Of a stretch of 64,000 bases of DNA, positions 47,866 to 59,700 are shown in pieces. The notes under the pieces are model-generated. The model was not told the origin of the DNA and made no database searches. It saw only the letters and a program-made list of their open reading frames with translations. This DNA comes from Chlorops oryzae. Lineage: Eukaryota > Arthropoda > Insecta > Diptera > Chloropidae. The first letter of the stretch is position 1, and the number at the start of each line of letters is the position of its first letter. The position numbers and the translations under genes are program-made. The stretch spans positions 84,530,241-84,594,240 of the forward strand of contig CM035807.1 of the NCBI GenBank assembly GCA_020466095.1. The letters run 5' to 3'.

Positions 47866-48485
47866 TTTTTGTCAAACAAAACTCCTAGCGATAGCTACCA
47901 AAAAAGTACAAATTTTGGTTAAACATTATCAACAGCGCAATTCTATTTGTAACAAAGATACTATTGTCGTCATTGTTTAACATCTTGGATTTTCCATTTA
48001 AGCTTATATGTCGTGATATTAACAGTTTGACAGCTGATATAACAGAAAAATATCTTGTCAAAAATATTCGCTGAACATTGGAAGACGCGCAATATGGAGA
48101 AATAATTACATGAAATGTACTTTTTGTTTATTTTTTCTTTTTTATGAAAGGAATAAAATATAATTTTTTTATAAAAATTTTTAGAAAAATTATTAGAACC
48201 ACTTCCAATCAACTGCGATTTCCTAACGGAAGGGAAACTTGTTATAAGACTTTACACTTTAATATTTTACAAGAAACTAAATATATGTACATACAAAAAT
48301 AAGGTTCAATCATATAAATATATATATATATATAATTTTGGCCCAATTAAGCTTTTTCAAGAAGCCATTTTTGTATGAACCAAATTATTGGTGTAAAAAT
48401 ATTGAGACGCCCTGCGATTTTCTCGATACTGGTGTTATTACTTGCATTTAAAATATTCACAAATGGTCGTTAGGTGATATATATT

Positions 48486-48613
48486 AGTGGTACTCATGCA
48501 GCTTCGCAAATGCCTTCGCAACTTTTCCCATCGTACATTTTCATATAAATTTTGACAGTTGTGTGACAAAATTTCTCATTTCCCATTATTTGCGAAGCTG
48601 CATGAGTCCCACT
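48486..48613. mobile_element. 128-bp MITE (AGTGGKACTCATGCAGC ends)
   Basis: Left AGTGGTACTCATGCAGCTTC and reversed right AGTGGGACTCATGCAGCTTC continue through GCAAAT for about 26 bp with one mismatch. The flanks are AT-rich (ATATT / AATAT), so a target duplication cannot be fixed. It is non-coding. Confidence 0.78.
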
Positions 48614-48869
48614 AATATCTAAACTTATTGTTGCAAGATGGAAATGCAAAATCTCCTGCAGCTCCCGCGTTATTGGAGGCCAGGCATAACAGGTCTGCAG
48701 TATTAAGTGCTGCCCTTTTTATTACGAAATATATCTGTATCCCTTTTTCCCCGTTTGAGATAAAGCCCTAGTTATTGTAAGTCCAACTCTGTTAGGCTCA
48801 GTTATAATGAGGTTCTAGCTATTTCCCGATTTCCACACAAATTTTTCTTTCGAAATTCTTTAGTTATTA

Positions 48870-49508
48870 CATGGCGCCTCGACAGGCAATAATTATTGCT
48901 AGCAATCTGTCAACTTGAGCAATATTGCCAATGGAGACCGCTCATTTTGAAAAGATGGCAATATATGGCAAGCAATATTGCTTCGCTGCGATTGCCAACT
49001 TTGAGATTGGCAATGAGCTGTCATTTTGCTATTTGACAGCCGAATTTCATTTCTATGAATTTTTCAAAGTGTGTATATCGTCAAAATGGATTGGTGCGTC
49101 GCCGATATTTATAAGATAATAAATCTTTACCGATAGTTCGAATTTCTTTGGGCTATAAAACCTCATCATATAAATGTACTGATATGAAAAAAATAATGCG
49201 TGGCTTCAAATGGCGAAGGAAATTAAAAAGGACACCGTTGAAATAAAAAAATATAAAAAAAATATTAAAAATTTGCGAACTGCCTATATCGCAGAGAAGA
49301 AAAAATAAGAGAGTTTCTTCTTTGTCACACTCATCGCAAAGTTGTTTCAAGGCATCGAGAGCGCGTGCGCAGCGTAGTAGCCTGTTCGCCGTCATTTTGA
49401 ATATGAAGATGGCATAACATAAAAATCCCACCCTGGCAATATTGCCTCTACCTGGCAAAGCAATTTGACAGATTGCTAGCAATAATTATTGCCCGTCGAG
49501 GCGCCATG
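48870..49508. mobile_element. 639-bp TIR element with TTA target site
   Basis: Left CATGGCGCCTCGACAGGCAA and reversed right CATGGCGCCTCGACGGGCAA run for about 43 bp and include the 14-bp palindrome GCAATAATTATTGC. TTA flanks both ends (48867-48869 and 49509-49511), a 3-bp duplication of the PIF/Harbinger type. The interior is full of GGCAATATTGCC-like palindromes near both ends. There is no transposase. The superfamily call rests only on the TTA duplication. Confidence 0.75.
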
Positions 49509-51708
49509 TTAGATAAGACAGGTGAGACGAAGGGAAATTTCCTCTCTTCCCCTTGCTCTTCTCCCCAGCTCAGTCGATTCTTTGGAAAGAAAAGTTTGTG
49601 TGTGCGAATTGGGAATATTGACTGCGAGTTGATTTCGAAAAATGGGGTAGTTCGATCGATTGCGAGATGTCTATGGGCTATCACTTTTAAGTTTGACAGA
49701 TGTATTTTTTGGCAATTCAGTTGTCAACAGTCGCTGTTCGCCTTTCTGCAAGAACGTATTTGCCCAGAATGTCGTCTAAAAAATCTTGCATCTGTTTCAA
49801 TATTTTTAGAGCTTCAATTCAGCTTCTTTTCTTGTTGAACGCCATCTTGAAATGCTCGTCGCATACCGAAATATGCCCATTCAAAAAAAAAAAAATCATC
49901 TGCTCCCATCGCATACTACAATAAACTTTATCAGAAGGCATGCGATGAACAATCGCACGTGGAGTCGCACTGTTAGGATTTATTTCTAGCTTTTTGTAGC
50001 TACAATTATGTCCAATTTCTGGATATTGTTCGGGAATTTAGGATGAGCTTTGAGGCAATTCATTTAAAGTACTTGGCAGCACAGTTTTGCGTTCTGCACA
50101 TCGTTGTTCATATTTTTTAGAAATCGTTGTTGCTGTTGAAAATTTATAAAACAATTGATAATATATATATATATACTGTGCTTCTAGAAAGTTTCCAAAT
50201 TTGTTTAATTGTACTGCGAAGTGTGTGTCAAAATAAAAAACCGTTTTCAGTTTTCCTGATCGCCAAAAATAGTTGAAAAATGGCTCTATAGTAACTAAAA
50301 CAGGTAGGCAGCAAAATGAAAATTGATTTCTATTGAAATGATGTAAAATTTTTGGTTGGTTATGTGTGTTCTCTAACAACTGTAAAAAGTTTTGTCGTTT
50401 TTATTTTCACAATTTTCTTATGAAACGTCCATTTCAATTTGTCCCAATGTTTTTTTTTTTTATTTTTTTTTTTTTTTTTTTTGGTGCTCTTCAGGTGTAT
50501 ATCGACCTCCTTCCCACTAATTGCTTGTTTCTGGTTTTCTTTCTTTGCATTACTTTTATGTGAAAGTCAGGCAAGTAGCCAAAGACGATATGAACTTTTT
50601 GATTGATTTTGATTTGCGTAGCGAAAATCAGACACATGAGTCAAAGTCTATTGCACTAATATATTCACAAAATTTTGTATGCGTGCATATGTACCCTGAA
50701 CTTTTTCCCATTTTAGGCACATCATCGCATAGATTTCCATCTTCAAAAGTATGACTAGCACGATTCGGATTACTTATTTTCCGATTTTCATAAGCATTTC
50801 GGTGTGTTGGACGTTGTCATTATCAAAACGAATTAATTAGGGCGCAGTAGCGAGTGAGAAACGCAATCCAAATCATAATTCACACAAACGCAACCAAAGA
50901 GATTTGATGAATAGGCAAAATCGGGATTCGCTTTCGCAACAAAGTCCAACAAATATGATTCACCTAGCGAGTCAGTCGCTTCGTAAACGTTGATCTCTAT
51001 TCGTTTTTCAATTACTTATTTTTCTGACGTAGGTATGCCAAAGTGCGTTTGCCTTCTATTTTTTCTCTAAATATAAATTTTGTAAGTATTTATGTATGTA
51101 TATGTTTTATTTCGCATGTGAATGAGTTTCTGTAGCATAAATATAAACAAATATTCGCGTTAGGTCAAAACAACATCAACTCTGTTCAGGAAATTTTTAT
51201 ATTAAAGAGCTTCATTTCTATTTAATTCAAGGTTTCCAACTTGCAGACAAAAAAAAAAAAGATTTGTTTCAAAGAGTTTTCGATTCTCGATTGACTTAAT
51301 TTGCATTTCCACTGAAAAAGTTCGATCCCATATACTTATATATTTTCCTTCCAGAAAGTTCTTTTGAGTTTATTAAACCTTTTAAAGCATTTCTTGGCAC
51401 AAAATGATAAGCGTTCTCATAAAAAAAAATTCAATCAAACTGATCCCTACACCCTGATGAACCAATTGATATAACCCCGCTATTAGATTTTTAAAGCAGA
51501 TTAATATACATACATACATAAAATTGAAAATATGTACATAGTTGAATAAGGACTGCTCAATGAATTTGAGATCGATTCACAATTCAATCACGGCCTGGTC
51601 AAAAACGTGGAGAAAGTACTCAAAAACAAAAAAAAAAGGCAGCAATGACGTGGTTTCCTTGCAAATACTCAAAGTTTCCTAGATTTGCTTTAAGAGAAAT
51701 ATAAATAC

Positions 51709-51897
51709 AGTACTTCCCGCTTAATTGCAACAGCAAAATTGTTCAATTTTTTCTGCAATTAAGTGAGGATTTCAAATAACGGCGTACCTATTCGGAAATT
51801 ATGGGGAAAAAACTCGTTGCAAAAATCTAATAGCATTTAGAAGGGTTTTGAAACTAAGCGAGTTGCATTTAAGCAACAGAAACAGTTGCGAGAAATA
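51709..51897. mobile_element. Fragment of a TA/CAG-type MITE
   Basis: Begins CAGTACTTCCCGCTTAATTG after ATA. TTGCAATTAAG-type words recur (TCTGCAATTAAGTGAGG, GTTGCATTTAAGCAAC), but no matching right terminus is present before the foldback MITE that starts at 51898. Probably a truncated Tc1/pogo-type element. Confidence 0.45.
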
Positions 51898-52034
51898 GTC
51901 CTGTTCCATACTAGGCGACAGTCGCCGGAGACACATTTTGTTTTGATGGCGAGGGACGGTCGGAGAAGAGAGAGTCTCTCGTCTTCAAAACACAAATGTG
52001 TCTCCGGCGACTGTCGCCTAGTGTGGAACAGGAC
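51898..52034. mobile_element. Foldback MITE (GTCCTG ends), copy 2
   Basis: Left GTCCTGTTCCATACTAGGCG and reversed right GTCCTGTTCCACACTAGGCG stay inverted for about 45 bp through GACAGTCGCCGGAGACACA. ATA flanks both ends (51895-51897, 52035-52037). It is 137 bp and the same family as 25221-25364. Confidence 0.85.
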
Positions 52035-52249
52035 ATAGTAACCTAAGTATAATTTACAATAGAGTACGGACTTTGAATGGATTTCAGGATTTTCTTAAAA
52101 ATACAAATCATCATTTTATGCACGTTTTAAAAATATGAAATATAGAATTTTAATTTATGTAAATATGTAATTAAAAACCAAAGTTAAAAGCTTGTCAGGA
52201 TTTCCTCAAAATGGCAAAGCATCCACTTCTACATCTTTTCAAAAACTGA
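52035..52249. other. Flank of the Tc1-like relic
   Basis: AT-rich. Positions 52160-52249 continue, on the minus strand, the 3' untranslated end shared with the plus-strand fragment at 53430-53683 (AACCAAAGTTAAAAGCTTG against AAGCTATTAACTTTGGTT). Confidence 0.5.
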
Positions 52250-53035
52250 AATTTAATGTTCCGTCCAAAGTCCTTTAGCTCCAATGACGCTCTAGATAAT
52301 CGATTTGGCATGATTTCTACCAATGCTGCAATACGTTTGTGAGATGTTTTATCCCACTTAGTTTGTTCCTGGGAATATGGTCAATTCTTCACAATTTTGA
52401 CCATATACTTGGGGTCTCCATACTGTTATGGAAAAAACCTCACGCTCTGAGCAAGCGCTTTCATCAAGAAGTTCAACAAAATAAATTGACCTGCAAAATA
52501 TGAAGGTTATCTTCTTTTTTCATTATGCCCTCAATTCGTACCGATATTATTGCACCAAGCGAAACGTTCCCAAATCACCAAGCTGCCTCCCCATGTTTCT
52601 CTGCTCCTTTTACGTCAATTCTTTTTAAGCGTTCGTGTGGACGTCTGACCAAATAACTCGTTTCCAATCCTCTACGGTCTAATTTTTATGATATTGCCAG
52701 AATTTAAGGCGCGTCTTAACATTTTTCTTGATTAGGACTGGTTTTTTGTTTTTAACTGAACTTTGACAACCAATTCCACAAATTGCACGACGTGCAGTCC
52801 AATTTGTTACAGGTTTTGGAATGGCGCTTGCTTTGGTGTCATCTTCCGGGAAGTTAAAAGACGCGCTATTTTTCCGGCATCCCAATCACTTAGCAAATCG
52901 GGGCGCGGCTTTTTTTTCGGACTTGAAGCACTCTGCGGTGACAAATTCCAAGAATATTGGCAATTTTTCGCGCCGAATCGTTGTTTTCTGTTCCAAACAA
53001 TGATTTGGTTTTCTAGTTGCGGAGTAACTTCCCCC
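52250..53035 (-). pseudogene. Dead Tc1-like transposase
   Basis: Read on the minus strand, with several stops and frame breaks, the text keeps Tc1-family landmarks in order: a KPRPDLLSD helix-turn-helix linker, KNKKPVLIKKNVKTRLKFW, TVEDWKRVIWSD (the catalytic DD region), and a C-terminal MPNRLSRALLELKDFG. A stop interrupts right before TVEDW. A typical Tc1 transposase is about 340 residues; this relic spans roughly 260 codon-equivalents. It is non-functional. Confidence 0.75.
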
Positions 53036-53045
53036 AGCTAAAAAT

Positions 53046-53203
53046 TGTAACAAGCGGGGTACATAGACATTAAACCTAATTTGGGTACGCTGAGTCCGAT
53101 GGTATCATTGGTTTTTCCAAGTTGGCGGCGTATGTCGCGTATGCTTAATCCATATTACTCATACGCAGTGCAAACAAACTGACTATGTCCCCCGCTTGTT
53201 ACA
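53046..53203. mobile_element. 158-bp foldback MITE beside the Tc1 relic
   Basis: Left TGTAACAAGCGGGGTACATA and reversed right TGTAACAAGCGGGGGACATA match at 19 of 20 bases. The flanks are A-rich and T-rich, so the fold extends outward. It lies directly at the 5' side of the transposase relic. It is non-coding. Confidence 0.75.
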
Positions 53204-53429
53204 TTTTTTGAGTACCATGTCCAAGCAAGTTTAAAAAGGCTGTGAATAAAGTTGCGAAAGTAATCATCGAAACTACTGAAATCGACAGGAATAAACTGTA
53301 TAGTTAATAGCCGTACACAGAACACGTATGTAGGTCCGTGTTTAGATTAGGAGACTTGTCGTGGAAACTCTTAGTATGTGGGTAAGAAATATACGGGCGA
53401 CAAAAATTCCTCTCGCTCTCTCCGTACGT

Positions 53430-53683
53430 CCCCTATTAAAAAGTTAGTGGAAAGTATGCCAAATCGAGTATCAAGAGCGTCATTGGAGTTAAAGGACTTT
53501 GGACAACACATTAAATTTCACATTTTCAAAACATGTGAAGTAGATGCTTTGCCTTTTTGAGGAAATCCTGATAAGCTATTAACTTTGGTTTTTAATTATT
53601 TACGTAAATCGAAATTATTAAAAAAAAAAATTATGAAAACTCCAAAGCGTTTGCAGTGGTTTTTAAATTTATGGTCGCTACTG
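53430..53683 (+). pseudogene. 3' end of a second Tc1-like copy, opposite orientation
   Basis: Encodes MPNRVSRASLELKDFG, the same C-terminal stretch as the minus-strand relic, followed by a similar 3' untranslated text. The terminus ends TTATGGTCGCTACTG and then TA. Reversed, this is CAGTAGCGACCATAA, a Tc1-type terminal repeat. The two copies therefore face each other head to head with about 0.4 kb between. Confidence 0.7.
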
Positions 53684-55189
53684 TATATAGTTAGTTACTT
53701 ATGAGAAGGTATTTCTTTGCTCAGTGCTACGTTTTTAGTGCTTCGTTTTTTTAAATTTTCTGTTCCGCTTCCGGATCATGATGATATGAAACGATTGGAA
53801 ATGAAATATATATAAAAGTGCACAATTTCGCCTCTTCGTCTTTGATCTATTTCTATTTTTTTTACTTCCTCGAGTGAGTTTTCTATAGTGTTAGCTCAAA
53901 TGTTTCCTAACTTTAATCTTCGGCTTCTGCGTCGGCTGTAATATATGAATGCGTTTGCTTTCCATAAAGACCTTAATAATCCTTATAAGTTCTTCTAATG
54001 TTTGCTTTAAATTGTTTTATACATATTTAGGCAATTCACAAAGTCTTCTAAAATCCCTTTTTAATTTATCCCCATATAAAATTAATAAATCTAGGTTAAA
54101 ATCTCCTGAAGGCTATGGTTCTAAATGTTATTTTCAAAAAATGGACGTTTTTTTAAAAAGTACCTCGTTCTCAAAGTTCTGCATCATAAGTTACTGCATA
54201 AAAGTGAGCATATAATCCTCAGAAACAAAGTTTGTCATTAACTTCAATTGTAACTGAATTTAATGTGAGTGATAAATAAATAAAAATGTTTTTTGCAAGA
54301 CAATAATCAATTGTCAATTGAAATAATCAATCAATTTTTTTTTTTTATTTCAGATTATTGTAAATTCGGCATCAACCAAGTTCTTACTATCCTCGTTCAA
54401 GAAGCCCATAATTTAAGGTAAATAAAAAATATATTGACTTTAATAAATCACAATATATAGAACACCTAAACCATGAAAAATAACATAGAACAGTTTTACT
54501 TAAGAGCAGCTCCTGCAAGAGAAACAAACAAATTTTGTCTTAACTCATGGATTCGAATTTCTCTACGACTTTTTTTTTTACTGTCGCATCATTTAGATGT
54601 TCAAAGTTTTATCTTTCTTTATTTGCATAATGATTTTTTTCAGAAAACCCCCGGAAAACTGACGGCGACGACTAGGTTTCGCAAGCTGTTTTCTAAATGC
54701 AAGAAATATGTCGCGAAAAAAATACATTCTCTCAAAGACTATAATTCAATTTTAGCATCAAAGTTGTTTGCAAGTTCAATAGTCTTAAAGAAGTTTTGGT
54801 GGAGTTCCATGGTTGTGTAAAGAAAGTAAAATATATGAAAAAGTCTTAACTTTGCCTCAGAGGGCAGTGTGTACGCTTGAGAAGAAAGTTGTTTTGAATC
54901 CGAAAAAAACTTGGTCTTGGTTCAATACTATTGATGAAGATAATAGAATATCTAACGATCACAGAAGAAGCAAAGAATTTATCATCTGGTAAGAAAACTA
55001 GATTTGCTTCAATAACATGCTTCAAAGTAGATCAGAATGCATTTAAATGGGAAAGATAACGCCAATTAAAGAAAAGAAAGAACAAAAAATGTGCAGTACA
55101 TACTGTCTCGGAAATCTTAAGTATCAGATATATCTTAATGTACCAGGAAAACTTAGTAAATTTCAGCACCCATTTACTACTCTGAAATA

Positions 55190-55345
55190 TTATCAGCCCG
55201 ATTCTAAATACTCCCAGGGAATTTTTCCCTGTGGATTCGAAAAGAAATTTTCACATTCTAAAAATACTGGGAAGTTAACGTATAGGGATCGAGAATTTCG
55301 AACATTTTTAAGCAGAGTTCTTCACATTCTTTTCTTTATTAATGC
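55190..55345 (+). repeat. Dispersed repeat family R, copy 3
   Basis: Starts CAGCCCGATTCTAAATACTC, has TCCCAGGGAATTTTTCCCTG, GTGGATTCGAAAAG and AAATACTGGGAAG, and ends TTTCGAACATTTTTAAGC. It is parallel to 1778-1925. Confidence 0.6.
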
Positions 55346-55664
55346 TTAGAACACTTCCTCTTGCCGTGCTAGACGATGAAGATTGATTATAAGGGGGAGG
55401 GGAGGTATAGAATGGTCAAAAACATACTGACGTTATATATGGGCGGCCCCTAAGTTATTATAATCGATTTAATTTTAGCCAAAAATTTCGAAATAATACT
55501 CAATAAAAATTATTCATTTTTCTTGGGCTCGATGCAGACGATAAACGTTCATTTACCTTTAAGACGATATCTGGACATTTTAAAATAAGCGAATTTAAAA
55601 TGTGAATACACTTGGGTCGAAAGGAATACTTTAAAGAGCGTTTATTTGAATTACCGGGTCAATA

Positions 55665-55740
55665 CAGTATTCCCCAGATATAATCACCGTGTAAAATGGA
55701 CGAAAAATAGAGAATATAAGCGTATACTTTAAAGCTACAA
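55665..55740 (+). repeat. Fragment of the CAGTATTCCCCGG MITE family
   Basis: CAGTATTCCCCAGATATAAT follows TA, matching the ends of the 79-bp MITE at 25704-25782. The opposite terminus was not found. Confidence 0.5.
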
Positions 55741-56799
55741 TAAAGCCAATGTCCGCAAAATCACTTGAAATGAAAGCTTTAGTGCTCATTTTCATTCTGA
55801 AAATTTCATACCTGTTTTAAATGAAAGCGTCAGTCCTTCAAGCAGTGCCCGGTTAACGACGTTATAACGTACACACTTTTCAGAAGAAACACAACTCAAA
55901 ATCGGCAATTTTGAGTTAACAAATGGATTTTGTTAATAGTTCACCTGTCTTCCTCCACCAAAGATTATAAGTACATATTCCGTTTTTGTTATGGTAAAAA
56001 AAACCGTTATGCCTTTCCTTTTGTTTAGATCAGCCATCGGCAAAATTAAAGTGGGAGAGAAAATGCACTAAAAAAAAATTTGATTACGATGCGTACGCGG
56101 TGTTGCTCGAACAAGAGTTCGAGAGTGACTGGCAAAAAAGTGAAGCAAACAACGAAGAGCGCAAGCAATACGTGTGAGCGACTATCGCAAAATTGGTTTA
56201 GATTGACATTGCATAGTACATACATACTTGATTGTAGTTGATGTTTTACAAATAAACTATTTTCGAGTTGTGAATTTTTTAACCGTTTTTCTTCTTTAAT
56301 CGGCTTATTTCTTTTTTTTTAACTTTAAATCAGAAAAAAAGTTACAATTGAAAATATTGCAGCGAAAGTTGAAAGAAAATCTTATCAATAGATGAAACTT
56401 TTTCCAAAAATTTTCGAAAACAATTCTCACAACAAGCAACGTATTATTTAAAAAATATATTTCATAAACTCAAAAAACCGTTTTTCGCGTTTTCTGAAAA
56501 ATGAAAAATGTTGAGCTATGCCTGTGTGAAATAAGGCAAATTATAGCCGAATGCAGCAGCGATAATATTATATAATACTCCTTGATTACTACCCTGTGAT
56601 GTTAATTATTTAAGCGACTAGTTATTTCTATTTAAATAAAGCCTTTTAAAAAACCCCAAAAAAATAAAATAAAATAAAATACAAAAAATTCTTTTTAAAT
56701 ACGATTTCAATAAAACATTTTTCCTTTGCATTTTCTTTCCTTTCTAGATCAAAATTCATTCCGTAATTTAATTTTTTGCACCTTTTTTTATACTGATAG

Positions 56800-59700
56800 A
56801 TGGGGGATGTTGATCCAGAAACTTTGCTGGAGTGGCTCTCCATGGGGCAAGGCGATGAAAGAGACATGCAATTAATCGCGCTTGAACAGCTATGTATGCT
56901 CCTGCTGATGTCCGACAATGTAGATCGCTGTTTTGAGAGGTAATTAATTTAAAATCTGAATGTTTGAGTGAATTAATCTAAAAAAAAAAAAAAACCCTTT
57001 TAGTTGTCCACCTCGAACATTTTTACCAGCACTTTGCAAAATATTTCTCGATGAACTTGCACCGGAAAATGTGCTTGAAGTGACTGCACGCGCTATAACT
57101 TACTATTTAGATGTTTCGGCAGAATGCACTCGCCGGATAGTTGCAATTGATGGTGCTATCAAAGCTATCTGCAATCGTCTTGTTGTCGCTGATCTTTCTT
57201 CAAGGACCTCGCGGGATCTTGCCGAACAGTGCATTAAAGTGTTAGAATTGATATGTACACGTGAAGCTGGCGCCGTCTTTGATGGTGGCGGCTTAAATTG
57301 TGTTTTGACATTCATTCGCGATTCGGGATCCCAAGTTCATAAGGATACTTTGCACTCGGCTATGTCCGTTGTATCGCGTCTATGCACCAAAGTTGAGCCG
57401 AATTCACCGTGCATACAAGACTGCGTGGAAAGTTTGAGCACCTTGTTACAGCATGAAGATCCAATGGTGGCCGATGGTGCTCTCAAGTGCTTTGCTTCTG
57501 TGGCTGATCGTTTTACACGCAAGTGGGTGGATCCCGCTCCTTTGGCTGAGTATGGGCTAGTTGGGGAGTTACTAAAACGCCTTGGAAACGCAGCGGGAAC
57601 GCAGACACTAACGGTTTCTGCTGTCTCGACTGGAAACAGCACAACATCAACAGGATCTAGTCTTTCCCCATCTACTTCAGCTACTTCCCAAAATGAGACT
57701 ATCGCTGCAATGACAACAACCACAAACTCGGCTAATAAAGGTCAAACTGTTGATAACTCACGTTCGTCACAATCAATATCAACAACAATATCGCTTTTGT
57801 CAACACTTTGTCGTGGATCTCCGACTATAACACATGATTTATTAAGATCTCAATTGCCAGATGCAATAGAACGCGCTCTAAAAGGAGACGAAAGATGTAT
57901 ATTAGACTGCATGAGGCTTGCAGATTTGTTGCTTCTCCTTTTGTTCGAAGGACGTCAAGCACTGAGTCGAGTGGGTGCACCTGGAAATCAGGGACATCTG
58001 TCTTCACGAGTTCGACGAAATGATTCAAGCGCTGAACGTACTCACCGCCAGCTCATTGATTGCATTCGTTCCAAAGACACTGAAGCATTACAAGAAGCTA
58101 TCGAATCAGGGGGTATCGAAGTTAATTGTATGGACGATGTAGGGCAGACACTTCTGAATTGGGCATCAGCTTTTGGCACGCTTGAAATGGTAGAATATCT
58201 GTGTGAAAAAGGCGCCGATGTCAATAAAGGTCAAAGGAGCTCATCTTTACATTATGCCGCATGTTTTGGTCGTCCTGGCATAGCTAAAGTTCTTCTAAAA
58301 TATGGCGCATACCCAGATCTGCGTGATGAGGATGGGAAAACACCTTTGGATAAAGCACGAGAACGCTCTGATGATGGTCATCGTGAAGTTGCTGCCATAT
58401 TGCAATCGCCTGGCGAATGGATGGCTGCAGGCAACAGTACAGCTAACAGAGATGGTTCAGAAGACGGCACGCCAACTGAGCCACGTGGTGATCCCGAAAT
58501 GGCACCCGTTTACTTAAAAATTTTCTTGCCAGTCTTTTGTCGCACTTTCCAGGGAACAATGCTGAGCAGTGTGCGTCGAGCTAGCCTTGGACTTATCAAG
58601 AAAATGGTGCAATATGCACAACCTACTGTACTTAAGGACCTTTGTGACCCTCATATCGACATGAATAGCAGTACTTCTGCCTCAGCATCCAATAGTCTGG
58701 GCACACTATTGGTAGAAGTCGTTGCTAGCGTATTAGATAACGAGGTAAAGTTAAAACAAATCTCGAAACTCCTTAGCAGTTGTACGTTTTAAGCAAAATC
58801 AAAACCAAATAACAATTTTTTTAACTTGATGCATATTCTATTCGTCATAATCTCTACGTGTAGATAAGCTATAGTTGGCCAACACTTAAAGGTCTTCAGG
58901 GCAATTGCAGTTCGTTTTTTGGCTTTTTAGGATGTCCTCAGAGGAATCTAAATGTCTTAGCGACCACAAAAAGATATTCAACATCATATATACCCACAAA
59001 GGCGGTGCCATCTACTTCAGCGGATTGTGAAACGCTATGCCTATTAAAAAATTCAGGAATCCAACAAATGAATGACAGTAGTTCAGCACAGCGTTATATA
59101 ATTGCACCGCGATCGTTTTCAAGCGCTGTGGTAAAGCAACTGAATTATTTTTGTTGGTGTTGTCTGATTTTGCGAATGGCGTTTAAGGCATTTGATATGC
59201 ATCTAATAAGATCATTTCATTTCTTTCTAACTAATCATTGCTGCATAACAGTTGAAAAATTTATTTATTAGAAAACTCAAAGAGAAAGGAAAAGCAATGG
59301 GGACAGAGCTTTTATTTCTTGTATATTGTAAGAGTATATAAATATTGAAATATTGTTTCTTTGAATAAAATCCAAATGAAAAGGACTTTTTGAGGTTAAA
59401 CACGAATCATGATTTGAAATAAGTTTTTCTTTTTAACGGGATTCATATTAGATGAAAATTAATCGCGATTTAATTTGCATTAAATGAATTATAGAGGTTT
59501 AGTTTTGCGAAAATACTCATAAGAAAGAATATATTCTTTATTTAAAAAATAATGTCAACTAATGGACAGCCCATAATTTGAAGAACATTTTACGCTGTTC
59601 CTCAATTCAGTTGGGCTTAATATATCAGTCTCTTTAAAGCATTTCTAATATTTTTGCTCAGTTAAATGGTATACTTATTTCCATTCGATGTTTCCATTTC

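Larger units (their letters stand above)
46345..51708. other. Intergenic between MED15 and HECTD1 (left part)
   Basis: This is the upstream side of MED15, but no core promoter motif could be fixed. It includes DNA related to the interior of the 23.9-24.5 kb element (46700-47170), GGGCTAAA-type words in both orientations (46480-46560, 47470-47600), the CTACTGCG cluster, two foldback elements, a (TA)n run at about 48319-48336, and a long T run at 50452-50482. No gene. Confidence 0.45.
53684..56799. other. Upstream region of HECTD1
   Basis: Contains repeat R copy 3 (55190-55345) and a MITE fragment near 55665. An exon-like segment at 54353-54416 (TTTATTTCAG|...|GTAAAT) and short frames at 54473-55000 lack recognisable motifs. 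The first untranslated exon of HECTD1 must lie somewhere here; 56090-56185 is less AT-rich (CTCGAACAAGAGTTCGAGAG) but cannot be proven to be it. Confidence 0.4.

Noticed and set aside
54353..54416. Exon-like segment with TTTATTTCAG acceptor and GTAAAT donor
   Set aside because: One frame is open but only 21 codons, no family motif, and no neighbouring exons; AT-rich DNA gives such boundaries by chance.
54473..55349. Series of short plus-strand frames as a transposase
   Set aside because: No catalytic or DNA-binding motif could be read, and part of the stretch is repeat R.
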